A DNA stretch of 64,000 bases from Pseudomonas sp. (lineage in GTDB: Bacteria > Pseudomonadota > Gammaproteobacteria > Pseudomonadales > Pseudomonadaceae): contig NZ_JASLGE010000076.1 of NCBI RefSeq assembly GCF_030150285.1, forward strand, positions 1-64,000, written 5' to 3'. The translations under genes and the position numbers were made by a program. Below the pieces are notes generated by a model. The model did no database searches. It saw only the letters and a list, made by a program, of their open reading frames with translations, and was not told the origin of the DNA. Positions 7,981-17,321 of this stretch are shown one piece after another (position 1 is the first letter of the stretch; every line of letters begins with the position of its first letter).

Positions 7981-9062
7981 TGCTGCTGCTGCTAGCGGAG
8001 TATCTGCAACAGTTCTATAAGGGCTTTGCGGTCTTCCAGTACTTGTCCCTTCGGGGAATTCTGGGCGTCTTGACCGCGCTCTCTTTGTCGCTCTGCCTTG
8101 GGCCGTGGATGATCCGCACCCTGCAGTCGCGCCAGATTGGCCAATCGGTGCGTAACGATGGCCCGCAATCGCATTTGTCCAAGTCGGGCACGCCGACCAT
8201 GGGCGGGGCGTTGATCCTGTCAGCCATTACCGTTAGTACCTTGCTGTGGGCAGACCTGAGCAATCGTTATGTCTGGGTCGTCATGATCGTGACTCTGTTG
8301 TTCGGTGCCATCGGTTGGGTGGATGACTACCGCAAAGTCATCGAGAAAAACTCCCGCGGCCTTCCGAGCCGCTGGAAGTATTTCTGGCAGTCGGTGTTTG
8401 GCCTGGGTGCCGCTATTTTCCTGTATGCCACGGCCCCGAGTGCCGTTGAAACCACCCTGATTCTGCCAATCCTCAAAGACGCCAGCATTCCGCTGGGCAT
8501 CGGCTTTGTGGTGCTGACCTACTTTGTCATTGTGGGCTCAAGCAACGCGGTCAACCTGACTGACGGCCTTGATGGCCTGGCGATCATGCCCACGGTGATG
8601 GTGGGCGGGGCATTGGGTATTTTCTGCTACCTGTCGGGCAACGTGAAATTTGCCGATTACCTGCTGATCCCTTATGTGCCGGGCGCGGGTGAGTTGATTG
8701 TGTTCTGCGGCGCGTTGATTGGTGCCGGTCTGGGCTTTCTTTGGTTCAACACCTACCCGGCCCAAGTGTTTATGGGCGACGTCGGCGCATTGGCGCTGGG
8801 CGCTGCCTTGGGCACGATCGCCGTTATTGTGCGCCAGGAAATCGTGCTGTTCATCATGGGCGGCGTGTTCGTGATGGAAACCCTGTCGGTGGTGATCCAG
8901 GTCGCGTCGTTCAAGCTGACCGGCAAGCGGGTGTTCCGTATGGCACCCATTCATCACCACTTTGAACTCAAGGGCTGGCCTGAACCCCGCGTGATCGTTC
9001 GTTTCTGGATCATCACCGTGATTCTTGTGCTGATTGGCCTTGCCACACTGAAGCTGAGGTAG
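7980..9062 (+). CDS. mraY: phospho-MurNAc-pentapeptide transferase (lipid I synthase)
   Basis: Transfers phospho-MurNAc-pentapeptide to undecaprenyl phosphate on the inner face of the cytoplasmic membrane, making lipid I. A polytopic membrane protein with about ten hydrophobic segments. Catalytic Asp-rich motifs include VDDYRK (about residues 115-120), NLTDGLDGLA (about 195-204) and the PIHHHFELKGWPE block near the C terminus. The true start is ATG at 7980, giving 360 residues as in other bacteria. The frame is open nine codons further upstream, inside murF, but that extension is not family-like. Confidence 0.97.
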   Translation: MLLLLAEYLQQFYKGFAVFQYLSLRGILGVLTALSLSLCLGPWMIRTLQSRQIGQSVRNDGPQSHLSKSGTPTMGGALILSAITVSTLLWADLSNRYVWVVMIVTLLFGAIGWVDDYRKVIEKNSRGLPSRWKYFWQSVFGLGAAIFLYATAPSAVETTLILPILKDASIPLGIGFVVLTYFVIVGSSNAVNLTDGLDGLAIMPTVMVGGALGIFCYLSGNVKFADYLLIPYVPGAGELIVFCGALIGAGLGFLWFNTYPAQVFMGDVGALALGAALGTIAVIVRQEIVLFIMGGVFVMETLSVVIQVASFKLTGKRVFRMAPIHHHFELKGWPEPRVIVRFWIITVILVLIGLATLKLR

Positions 9063-9067
9063 AACCT

Positions 9068-10414
9068 GTGTCTCTGATCGCTTCTGACCACTTCCGCATC
9101 GTTGTCGGCCTCGGCAAGAGTGGCATGTCCCTGGTGCGCTTCCTCGCGCAGCAGGGCGTGTCGTTTGCTGTGGCGGACACGCGGGAAAATCCACCGGAGC
9201 TGGTCACGCTGCGCCGTGACTACCCGCAAGTGGAGGTGCGTTGTGGCGAGCTGGATGTCGAATTCCTGTGCCGCGCCGATGAGCTCTACGTGAGCCCGGG
9301 GCTGGCGCTGGCGACTCCGGCGTTACAGGCCGCGGCTGCCCGTGGCGTGAAACTGTCGGGCGATATCGACCTGTTCGCGCGTAACGCAAAAGCACCCATC
9401 GTGGCAATCAGTGGGTCCAATGCCAAAAGTACGGTGACCACGCTGGTGGGCGAAATGGCCGCTGCGGCGGGCAAGCGCGTCGCGGTTGGCGGCAACCTGG
9501 GCACGCCTGCGCTGGACCTGCTCAGTGATGACGTCGAGCTGTACGTGATGGAGTTGTCGAGCTTTCAGCTGGAGACCACTCACCAACTGGGCGCTGAAGT
9601 GGCTACCGTGCTTAATGTCAGCGAAGACCACATGGACCGTTACAGCGGCCTGCCGGCCTACCACTTGGCCAAACACCGGATTTTCCGTGGTGCGAAGCAA
9701 GTGGTTGTGAATCGCCAGGATGCACTGACCCGCCCCTTGATGGGTGAGGGCTTGCCGTGCTGGACCTTTGGCCTGGGCGTTCCGGACTTCAAGGCCTTTG
9801 GTCTGCGTGAAGTGAATGGCGAAAAATACCTCGCCTTTGAATTCGACAACCTGCTGCCCGTACGCGAGTTGAAAATCCGTGGAGCCCACAACCAGGCCAA
9901 TGCATTGGCCGCTTTGGCGCTGGGGCATGCGGTGGGCTTGCCCTTCGATGTGATGCTGTCGACCCTGCGCACCTTTGCCGGTCTTGAGCACCGCTGCCAA
10001 TGGGTGCGTGAGCTGGATGGCGTCAGCTACTACAACGATTCCAAAGCCACCAACGTGGGCGCGGCGCTGGCAGCGATCGACGGCCTGGGTGCGGACATGA
10101 ACGGCAAACTGGTCCTGATTGCTGGCGGTGAGGGCAAAGGGGCTGACTTCAGCGGCTTGCGCGGCTCGGTGGCCAAGTACTGCCGTGCGGTGGTGTTGAT
10201 CGGGCGCGATGCGCCGTTGATCGCTGAGGCGGTGGGCGATGCGGTGCCGATAGTGCGGGTTGCTTCGCTGGATGAAGCGGTTGAGCGCAGCCGTTCGCTG
10301 GCGTACTCCGGTGACGCCGTGTTGTTGGCTCCGGCCTGCGCCAGCTTTGACATGTTCAAAAACTACGAAGACCGTGGCCAACTGTTCGCGCGTGCAGTGG
10401 GGGCCCTGGCATGA
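9068..10414 (+). CDS. murD: UDP-MurNAc-L-alanine:D-glutamate ligase
   Basis: Adds D-glutamate to UDP-MurNAc-L-alanine. The N-terminal VVGLGKSGMSLVRFL is the nucleotide-sugar binding loop. The ATP loop reads SGSNAKSTVTT (about residues 116-126), with Ala where most Mur ligases have Gly; from memory this is usual in Pseudomonas MurD. The NVSEDHMDRY and SYYNDSKATNVGAA motifs are present. The start is GTG at 9068, five bases after mraY. It has 448 residues and overlaps ftsW by four bases. Confidence 0.97.
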   Translation: MSLIASDHFRIVVGLGKSGMSLVRFLAQQGVSFAVADTRENPPELVTLRRDYPQVEVRCGELDVEFLCRADELYVSPGLALATPALQAAAARGVKLSGDIDLFARNAKAPIVAISGSNAKSTVTTLVGEMAAAAGKRVAVGGNLGTPALDLLSDDVELYVMELSSFQLETTHQLGAEVATVLNVSEDHMDRYSGLPAYHLAKHRIFRGAKQVVVNRQDALTRPLMGEGLPCWTFGLGVPDFKAFGLREVNGEKYLAFEFDNLLPVRELKIRGAHNQANALAALALGHAVGLPFDVMLSTLRTFAGLEHRCQWVRELDGVSYYNDSKATNVGAALAAIDGLGADMNGKLVLIAGGEGKGADFSGLRGSVAKYCRAVVLIGRDAPLIAEAVGDAVPIVRVASLDEAVERSRSLAYSGDAVLLAPACASFDMFKNYEDRGQLFARAVGALA

Positions 10415-11625
10415 TTTTCGGCATACTCAAGCCTTACCCTTCGCCGTTGATCACGGGCCGTGGCATTGATCTCGATTTCCCGTTGCTGGCAGGTTGCCTG
10501 GCGTTGTTGGGCCTGGGGTTGGTGATGATTACTTCAGCCTCGTCTGAAGTGGCCGCGTTGCAATCGGGCAACACCCTCTACCACATGATTCGTCACCTGT
10601 TTTACATCGTGCTCGGCCTGGTTGCGTGTGTGCTGACCATGATGGTGCCGATTGCGACCTGGCAGCGTTTGGGCTGGTTGTTACTGATCGGGGCTTTTGG
10701 CCTGTTGGTGATGGTATTGGTGCCGGGTATTGGCCGAGAGGTTAATGGTTCGATGCGTTGGATCGGCTTTAGCTTCTTCAACGTGCAGCCCTCGGAAATT
10801 GCCAAGGTGTTTGTGGTGATTTACCTCGCCGGGTATCTGGTGCGCCAGCAGAAGGAAGTCCGCGAAAGCTGGATGGGCTTCTTCAAGCCCTTCATTGTGC
10901 TGCTGCCCATGGCCGGCCTGTTGCTTATGGAGCCTGACTTCGGGGCCACGGTCGTGATGATGGGGGCGGCTGCCGCCATGTTGTTCCTCGGTGGCGTCGG
11001 CCTGTTTCGTTTCGCGCTGATGGTGGCCCTGGCCGTCGGTGCCGTGTTTGTGCTGGTTCAGGCGCAGCCCTACCGCATGGCGCGGTTGATCACCTTTACC
11101 GACCCGTGGTCCGACCAGTTCGGCTCCGGCTACCAATTGACTCAGGCCCTGATTGCCTTCGGGCGCGGTGAATGGTTTGGCGTCGGGCTGGGCAACAGCG
11201 TTCAGAAACAGTTCTACCTGCCTGAAGCCCATACCGACTTCGTGTTCTCGGTGCTGGCTGAAGAGCTGGGCGTGGTGGGTTCGCTGCTGACCGTGGCGCT
11301 CTTCGTGTTTGTCTGCGTGCGCGGCATGTACATCGGGCTGTGGGCCGAGCGGGCCAAGCAATATTTCGCGGCGTATATGGCATACGGCTTGTCGTTCCTG
11401 TGGATCGGCCAGTTCCTGATCAACATCGGGGTAAACGTGGGCTTGTTACCCACCAAAGGCCTGACCTTGCCGTTCCTCAGTTACGGCGGCAGTTCGTTGG
11501 TGATTTGCTGTGTGTGTATGGGGTTGTTGCTGCGTATCGAGTGGGAAAGTCGAACCCATCTGGGCAGTGAAGAGACCGATTTCAAGGAAAGCGACTTCGC
11601 AGAGGAGCCGAACCATGGGCGCTAA
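10411..11625 (+). CDS. ftsW: septal peptidoglycan glycosyltransferase FtsW
   Basis: SEDS-family polymerase that extends septal glycan strands from lipid II together with FtsI. It has roughly ten membrane segments. SEDS signatures include NGSMRWIGFSFFNVQPSE (about residues 110-127), the EAHTDFVFSVLAEELG loop and the GLTLPFLSYGGSS block near the C terminus. Its 404 residues match Pseudomonas FtsW. It starts inside the murD stop (ATGA) and its 3' end overlaps the murG start by 11 bases. Confidence 0.97.
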   Translation: MIFGILKPYPSPLITGRGIDLDFPLLAGCLALLGLGLVMITSASSEVAALQSGNTLYHMIRHLFYIVLGLVACVLTMMVPIATWQRLGWLLLIGAFGLLVMVLVPGIGREVNGSMRWIGFSFFNVQPSEIAKVFVVIYLAGYLVRQQKEVRESWMGFFKPFIVLLPMAGLLLMEPDFGATVVMMGAAAAMLFLGGVGLFRFALMVALAVGAVFVLVQAQPYRMARLITFTDPWSDQFGSGYQLTQALIAFGRGEWFGVGLGNSVQKQFYLPEAHTDFVFSVLAEELGVVGSLLTVALFVFVCVRGMYIGLWAERAKQYFAAYMAYGLSFLWIGQFLINIGVNVGLLPTKGLTLPFLSYGGSSLVICCVCMGLLLRIEWESRTHLGSEETDFKESDFAEEPNHGR

Positions 11626-12685
11626 TGTGCTGATCATGGCAGGCGGTACTGGCGGGCACGTTTTCCCGGCGCTGGCCTGTGCCCGTGAATTCGAAGCCCG
11701 AGGTTACACCGTGCACTGGCTCGGCACGCCGCGAGGCATCGAAAACGAACTGGTTGAACCGGCAGGTTTCACCCTGCACCGCATTAACGTTGCGGGGCTG
11801 CGTGGCAAAAGCAAACTGTCGCTGCTCAAGGCCCCGTTTGTACTGCTGAACGCGGTGTTCCAGGCGCGCGCAATCATTCGCCGGCTCAAACCGGTGTGTG
11901 TGTTGGGGTTTGGCGGCTACGTGACAGGCCCGGGCGGCCTGGCGGCCAAAGTCTGTGGCGTGCCGGTGATTATTCACGAGCAGAACGCCGTGGCCGGTAC
12001 CGCTAACCGTTTGTTGGTACCGATGACTCAACGTGTGTGCGAAGCCTTTCCTGAGACGTTCGCGGCCTCGGACAAACTGCGCACCACCGGCAACCCGGTG
12101 CGGCCAGAACTGTTCACCCTTGCGCCACGCGCAGCACTTGAAGGGCGCAAGGCGCGCCTGTTGGTGCTGGGCGGCAGCCTGGGGGCCGAGCCGTTGAACA
12201 AATTGTTGCCTGAAGCCTTGGCCAAGGTAGCGGCTGACGTGCGCCCTGACGTGTTTCATCAGGCGGGCAAACAGCATGATCAGATAACCGCCGAGCGCTA
12301 CCGCGCGGTCGGTGTCGAGGCGGATGTACAGCCTTTTATCAAAGACATGGCCCACGCCTATGGCTGGGCCGACCTGGTGGTTTGTCGCGCAGGCGCGCTG
12401 ACTGTCAGTGAACTGGCTGCGGCCGGTCTGCCTTCGTTGCTGGTGCCTTTGCCCCACGCGATTGATGACCATCAGAGCCGCAATGCCGACTTTTTGGCAC
12501 GCGAGGGCGCAGCTTTCCTGATGCCGCAAGCGACAACTGGCGCAGCCGAACTGGCTGCACGCCTGACAGAGGTTTTGATGCAACCGGAACGACTCAACAG
12601 CATGGCGGCCAATGCCCGCCGCCTGGCCAAACCTGATGCCACCCGTAACGTCGTAGACATCTGCCTGGAGGTGGCCAATGGTTGA
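11615..12685 (+). CDS. murG: lipid II synthase, GlcNAc transferase MurG
   Basis: A GT28 glycosyltransferase that adds GlcNAc to lipid I at the cytoplasmic face of the membrane. The N-terminal glycine-rich loop MAGGTGGHVFPALA (residues 8-21) and the LVLGGSLGAEPLN, VCRAGALTVSELAAAGLPS and PLPHAIDDHQSRNA motifs identify it. The true start is ATG at 11615 (MGANVLIM), giving 356 residues; the frame is open 35 codons further upstream inside ftsW but that part is not conserved. The 3' end overlaps murC by eight bases. Confidence 0.97.
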   Translation: MGANVLIMAGGTGGHVFPALACAREFEARGYTVHWLGTPRGIENELVEPAGFTLHRINVAGLRGKSKLSLLKAPFVLLNAVFQARAIIRRLKPVCVLGFGGYVTGPGGLAAKVCGVPVIIHEQNAVAGTANRLLVPMTQRVCEAFPETFAASDKLRTTGNPVRPELFTLAPRAALEGRKARLLVLGGSLGAEPLNKLLPEALAKVAADVRPDVFHQAGKQHDQITAERYRAVGVEADVQPFIKDMAHAYGWADLVVCRAGALTVSELAAAGLPSLLVPLPHAIDDHQSRNADFLAREGAAFLMPQATTGAAELAARLTEVLMQPERLNSMAANARRLAKPDATRNVVDICLEVANG

Positions 12686-14138
12686 GAATCAACGCGCAAT
12701 GCCACAACCCGAGATGCGCCGGATTCGCCGCATCCACTTTGTCGGTATCGGCGGCGTGGGCATGTGCGGTATCGCCGAGGTGTTACTGAACCTGGGCTAT
12801 GACGTGTCGGGATCCGACCTGAACGCCTCAGCGGTGACTGAGCGTCTTGAATCGTTCGGTGCTCAGATCTTTATCGGCCACCGCGCCGAAAACGCGGCGA
12901 ATGCCGATGTACTGGTGGTTTCGAGCGCGATTAATACCTCAAACCCGGAAGTGGCCACCGCACTGGAACGCCGTATTCCGGTGGTGCCGAGAGCTGAAAT
13001 GCTGGCGGAACTGATGCGCTATCGCCATGGCATCGCCGTTGCCGGCACGCATGGCAAAACCACCACGACCAGCCTGCTGGCGTCTGTGTTTGCGGCCGGT
13101 GGCCTGGACCCGACGTTTGTGATTGGTGGCCGCCTGAATGCAGCGGGCACCAATGCACAACTGGGCACCAGCCGTTACCTGATCGCTGAAGCCGACGAAA
13201 GCGACGCCAGCTTCCTGCACCTGCAACCGATGGTTGCCGTGGTCACCAATATTGACGCCGACCACATGGCGACCTACGAGGGTGACTTCAATAAACTGAA
13301 GAAAACCTTCGTTGAGTTTCTGCACAACCTGCCGTTCTACGGGCTCGCGGTGTTGTGCCTGGACGACCCGGTCGTGCGTGAAATCCTGCCGCTGGTCAAA
13401 CGGCCGACCGTGACCTACGGCTTCAGCGAAGTGGCTGACGTGCGGGCAATCAATGTGCGCCAGCAAGGCATGCAAACCTTCTTCACCGTGCTGCGCCCGG
13501 ACCGTGAGCCGCTGGATGTTTCGGTCAACATGCCGGGCAATCACAACGTACTCAATGCGCTGGCCACTATCTGCATCGCCTCGGATGAAGGCATCAGCGA
13601 CGAAGCCATCGTTCAGGGCCTGTCGGGCTTCCAGGGCGTAGGGCGACGCTTCCAGGTCTACGGCGAACTGCCGGTTGAAGGCGGTAGCGTAATGCTGGTG
13701 GATGACTACGGTCACCACCCGACCGAAGTCGCCGCAGTGATAAAAGCCGTGCGCGGTGGTTGGCCGGATCGCCGTCTGGTCATGGTGTACCAGCCGCACC
13801 GTTTCAGCCGTACCCGTGACCTGTACGACGACTTCGTGCAAGTGCTGGCCGATGCCAACGTGCTGCTGTTGATGGAAGTGTACCCGGCTGGCGAAGAGCC
13901 CATCCCCGGCGCTGACAGCCGTCAGCTGTGCCACAGCATTCGTCAGCGCGGCCAATTGGACCCGATCTACATTGAGCGCGGCATTGAACTGGCCCCGATC
14001 GTCAAGCCGCTGTTGCGGGCGGGCGACATTCTGTTGTGTCAGGGCGCGGGCGATATCGGCCGTCTGGCACCGCAACTTATTAACAGTCCGTTGTTCGCAG
14101 GTGCTGTTGTGGCGGCTAGCGAGGGGAAACTGAAATGA
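12678..14138 (+). CDS. murC: UDP-MurNAc:L-alanine ligase
   Basis: Adds the first amino acid, L-alanine, to UDP-MurNAc. The VGIGGVGMCGIAEVL loop (about residues 17-31) binds the nucleotide sugar, VAGTHGKTTTTS (about 121-132) binds ATP, and DDYGHHPTEVAAV is the family C-domain signature. At 486 residues it matches Pseudomonas MurC. The start is ATG at 12678 inside murG. The 3' end overlaps ddlB by four bases. Confidence 0.97.
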   Translation: MVENQRAMPQPEMRRIRRIHFVGIGGVGMCGIAEVLLNLGYDVSGSDLNASAVTERLESFGAQIFIGHRAENAANADVLVVSSAINTSNPEVATALERRIPVVPRAEMLAELMRYRHGIAVAGTHGKTTTTSLLASVFAAGGLDPTFVIGGRLNAAGTNAQLGTSRYLIAEADESDASFLHLQPMVAVVTNIDADHMATYEGDFNKLKKTFVEFLHNLPFYGLAVLCLDDPVVREILPLVKRPTVTYGFSEVADVRAINVRQQGMQTFFTVLRPDREPLDVSVNMPGNHNVLNALATICIASDEGISDEAIVQGLSGFQGVGRRFQVYGELPVEGGSVMLVDDYGHHPTEVAAVIKAVRGGWPDRRLVMVYQPHRFSRTRDLYDDFVQVLADANVLLLMEVYPAGEEPIPGADSRQLCHSIRQRGQLDPIYIERGIELAPIVKPLLRAGDILLCQGAGDIGRLAPQLINSPLFAGAVVAASEGKLK

Positions 14139-15103
14139 CTGCTGCTTACGCCAATCTGTTCTCGACCCTTGCGCCTGCCGATTTTGGTCGTGTGGCCGTG
14201 CTGTTCGGTGGCAAAAGTGCCGAGCGCGAAGTGTCCCTGAAGTCGGGCAGTGCCGTGCTTGGTGCACTGCAAAGCGCCGGAGTAGACGCCTTTGGTATCG
14301 ATGTGGGCGATGATTTCATCAAGCGCCTCACTGCAGAAAAAATCGATCGCGCCTTCATCATTCTTCACGGGCGTGGCGGTGAAGACGGCAGCATGCAGGG
14401 CTTGCTCGAATGTCTGGGTATTCCTTACACCGGCAGCGGCATTCTCGCGTCGGCCCTGGCCATGGACAAACTGCGTACCAAACAGGTGTGGCACAGCTTG
14501 GGTATTCCTACCCCGCGCCATGCGGTGTTGAGCAGCGAAGCTGATTGTATTTCTGCCGCTGAGGAACTGAGCTTCCCTTTGATCGTCAAACCGGCGCATG
14601 AAGGTTCAAGCATCGGTATGGCCAAAGTGAACAGCGCGCAAGAATTGATCGACGCGTGGAAAGCGGCCAGTCAGTACGATTCGCAAGTGTTGGTCGAACA
14701 ATGGATCCACGGTCCTGAGTTCACCATCGCCACCCTGCGTGACCAGGTGTTGCCACCGATTGCCCTGGGCACGTCGCATACGTTCTACGACTACGACGCC
14801 AAGTATGTGTCCTCTGATACCCAGTATCGGATCCCGTGCGGGCTGGATAGCGCCAAGGAACAAGAACTGATGGACCTTACGGCAAAAGCCTGTGAGGCGA
14901 TTGGCATTACCGGTTGGGGCCGCCTGGACGTGATGCAGGACACCGATGGCCAGTTCTGGCTGCTGGAAGTCAACACCGCTCCCGGCATGACCGACCACAG
15001 CCTGGTACCGATGGCCGCGCGTGCTGCCGGCCTGGATTTCCAGCAACTGGTGCTATCGATTCTGGCGGCCAGTGTGGCGGGCACCCAAGAGTTGCGAGGT
15101 TAA
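14135..15103 (+). CDS. ddlB: D-alanine:D-alanine ligase
   Basis: Makes the D-Ala-D-Ala used by MurF (gene at 6613-7980). ATP-grasp enzyme: VLFGGKSAEREVSLKSG near the N terminus, HGRGGEDGSMQGLLE and IPYTGSGILASALAMDK in the middle, and the C-terminal LLEVNTAPGMTDHSLVP metal-binding block. Its 322 residues are normal for the DdlB type found in dcw clusters. ATG at 14135 overlaps the murC stop. ftsQ follows four bases after the stop. Confidence 0.96.
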   Translation: MTAAYANLFSTLAPADFGRVAVLFGGKSAEREVSLKSGSAVLGALQSAGVDAFGIDVGDDFIKRLTAEKIDRAFIILHGRGGEDGSMQGLLECLGIPYTGSGILASALAMDKLRTKQVWHSLGIPTPRHAVLSSEADCISAAEELSFPLIVKPAHEGSSIGMAKVNSAQELIDAWKAASQYDSQVLVEQWIHGPEFTIATLRDQVLPPIALGTSHTFYDYDAKYVSSDTQYRIPCGLDSAKEQELMDLTAKACEAIGITGWGRLDVMQDTDGQFWLLEVNTAPGMTDHSLVPMAARAAGLDFQQLVLSILAASVAGTQELRG

Positions 15104-15107
15104 GAAC

Positions 15108-15974
15108 ATGCAAGGCGCATCGCTCCGTCAACAGCCACCCGTCCCCGGCCGCAAGCCGGTGCCTCGGGGTGCCAGTCGAATGGTGGCCAAAGAGCCGATG
15201 TCGGTGCGTTTGCCCAAAGCCAACTTTGGTTTTCTGAAGGCGTTGCTTTGGCCTGTGGTGTTGGTGGTACTGGGGTTTGGAACGTATGAAGGCGCGCAGC
15301 GGCTGATGCCTTATGCAGACCGCCCAATTACCAACATTAACGTGCAGGGCGATCTGACCTACATCAGCCAGCAAGCCGTGCAGCAGCGAATCGCGCCGTA
15401 CATGGCCGCCAGCTTTTTTACTGTCGACCTGGCGGGCATGCGCGCCGAGCTTGAGCAAATGCCCTGGATCGCACACGCCGAAGTCCGGCGTGTCTGGCCA
15501 GACCAGGTGGTGATACGCCTGGAAGAACAATTACCGGTCGCCCGTTGGGGGGATGAAGCGCTGCTCAATAACCAGGGGCAGGCCTTCACGCCACGTGAGC
15601 TGGCCAACTACGAACACCTGCCGCAGCTGTTTGGCCCTCAACGGGCTCAACAGAAAGTCATGCAGCAGTATCAGGTGTTGAGCCAGATGCTGCGGCCAAT
15701 GGGTTTTTCCATTGCCCGGCTGGAACTGCGTGAGCGGGGGAGCTGGTTCCTGACCACCGGAGCCGGCACTGCCGGACCGGGGATCGAGCTGCTGTTGGGG
15801 CGCGATCACCTGGTGGAGAAAATGCGTCGATTCATAGCCATCTATGACAAAACGCTGAAAGAACAGATTACGAACATCGCGCGCATTGATTTGCGTTACG
15901 CCAACGGATTGGCCGTCGGCTGGCGGGAACCTGTGGCACCTACGATAGCCCAACCCGCAGTCGCGAAGAATTAA
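15108..15974 (+). CDS. ftsQ: cell division protein FtsQ
   Basis: A bitopic divisome protein that scaffolds FtsB and FtsL. A positively charged cytoplasmic tail (about residues 1-45, rich in Arg and Pro) precedes one membrane segment (about 46-66). The periplasmic POTRA domain starts at ITNINVQGDLTYIS, and the beta domain follows with MPWIAHAEVRRVWPDQV. The start is ATG at 15108, giving 288 residues; the frame is open 29 codons upstream inside ddlB, but that extension is not family-like. ftsA follows after 15 bases. Confidence 0.95.
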   Translation: MQGASLRQQPPVPGRKPVPRGASRMVAKEPMSVRLPKANFGFLKALLWPVVLVVLGFGTYEGAQRLMPYADRPITNINVQGDLTYISQQAVQQRIAPYMAASFFTVDLAGMRAELEQMPWIAHAEVRRVWPDQVVIRLEEQLPVARWGDEALLNNQGQAFTPRELANYEHLPQLFGPQRAQQKVMQQYQVLSQMLRPMGFSIARLELRERGSWFLTTGAGTAGPGIELLLGRDHLVEKMRRFIAIYDKTLKEQITNIARIDLRYANGLAVGWREPVAPTIAQPAVAKN

Positions 15975-15989
15975 GAAGAGGCAGGACCC

Positions 15990-17249
15990 ATGGCAAATGT
16001 GCAAAGCGGCAAAATGATCGTCGGCCTGGATATCGGCACCTCCAAAGTGGTTGCGCTGGTAGGCGAGGTCGCAGAAGACGGCGTGATCGAAATCGTCGGT
16101 ATTGGCACGCATCCGTCCCGGGGCCTGAAAAAAGGCGTGGTGGTGAACATCGAGTCCACCGTGCAATCGATCCAGCGCGCGATTGAAGAAGCGCAGCTGA
16201 TGGCCGGTTGCCGGATTCACTCGGCGTTTGTCGGTGTGGCGGGTAATCACATTCGCAGCCTGAACTCTCACGGGATCGTGGCGATTCGTGATCGCGAAGT
16301 CAGCACGGCTGACCTTGAGCGTGTACTGGATGCGGCTCAGGCCGTCGCCATTCCGGCTGACCAGCGTGTATTGCATACGCTGGCGCAGGATTACGTGATC
16401 GACAACCAGGAAGGTGTTCGAGAGCCACTGGGCATGTCAGGCGTGCGCCTGGAAGCCAAGGTGCATGTGGTGACATGTGCGGTGAATGCGGCGCAGAACA
16501 TCGAGAAATGCGTACGCCGCTGCGGCCTTGAAGTGGACGACATCATTCTTGAGCAACTGGCGTCGGCTTATTCGGTGCTCACCGATGATGAAAAAGAACT
16601 GGGCGTGTGCCTGGTCGATATCGGCGGCGGCACCACCGACATCGCGATCTTCACCGAGGGCGCGATCCGCCATACGGCGGTAATCCCGATTGCGGGCGAT
16701 CAGGTGACCAACGACATCGCGATGGCGTTGCGTACACCGACCCAATACGCCGAAGAAATCAAGATCCGTTACGCCTGTGCCCTGGCCAAACTGGCCGGCG
16801 CGGGTGAAACCATCAAGGTGCCGAGCGTGGGCGATCGCCCGCCGCGTGAGCTGTCGCGCCAGGCGCTGGCCGAAGTGGTCGAGCCGCGTTACGACGAGCT
16901 GTTCACCCTGATTCAGGCTGAACTGCGTCGCAGCGGCTACGAAGACCTGATCCCGGCCGGCATCGTCCTGACGGGCGGTACGGCGAAAATGGAAGGCGCG
17001 GTCGAGTTGGCCGAAGAGATTTTCCATATGCCGGTTCGTTTGGGCGTACCGCACAGCTTCAAGGGTTTGACCGACGTTGTGCGCAATCCGATTTACTCCA
17101 CCGCTGTGGGCTTGTTGCTGTACGGGCTGCAAAAGCAGTCAGACGGTATTTCCATATCGGGTATTAGCAACCGCGACAACTACAGCAGTGATGAACAAAA
17201 AGCCCCTGTGCTTGAGCGCCTTAAGCGCTGGGTGCAGGGCAATTTTTAA
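15990..17249 (+). CDS. ftsA: cell division protein FtsA
   Basis: An actin-like ATPase that tethers FtsZ to the membrane. The N-terminal phosphate loop VGLDIGTSKVVALVGEV (about residues 10-26), the CLVDIGGGTTDIAIFTEGAI block (about 204-223) and GIVLTGGTAKMEGA (about 325-338) are the actin-fold motifs. The C terminus LERLKRWVQGNF is the amphipathic membrane-targeting helix. Its 419 residues are normal. It is preceded by AGAGGCAGG as ribosome-binding site. Confidence 0.97.
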   Translation: MANVQSGKMIVGLDIGTSKVVALVGEVAEDGVIEIVGIGTHPSRGLKKGVVVNIESTVQSIQRAIEEAQLMAGCRIHSAFVGVAGNHIRSLNSHGIVAIRDREVSTADLERVLDAAQAVAIPADQRVLHTLAQDYVIDNQEGVREPLGMSGVRLEAKVHVVTCAVNAAQNIEKCVRRCGLEVDDIILEQLASAYSVLTDDEKELGVCLVDIGGGTTDIAIFTEGAIRHTAVIPIAGDQVTNDIAMALRTPTQYAEEIKIRYACALAKLAGAGETIKVPSVGDRPPRELSRQALAEVVEPRYDELFTLIQAELRRSGYEDLIPAGIVLTGGTAKMEGAVELAEEIFHMPVRLGVPHSFKGLTDVVRNPIYSTAVGLLLYGLQKQSDGISISGISNRDNYSSDEQKAPVLERLKRWVQGNF

Positions 17250-17321
17250 AGCTTGAGCGGTAACAGATTCAAAGCAGTAGAAGTAGGCGAAAAAAACTAG
17301 AGAAATGGAAGGAGAGGGACC

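Noticed and set aside
9416..9448. MurD ATP loop reads SNAKST instead of SNGKST
   Set aside because: From memory this Ala is normal in Pseudomonas MurD, so it is not a defect.
12939..14267. A 442-codon minus-strand frame opposite murC
   Set aside because: Same reasoning: it overlaps an essential gene and has shadow-type composition.
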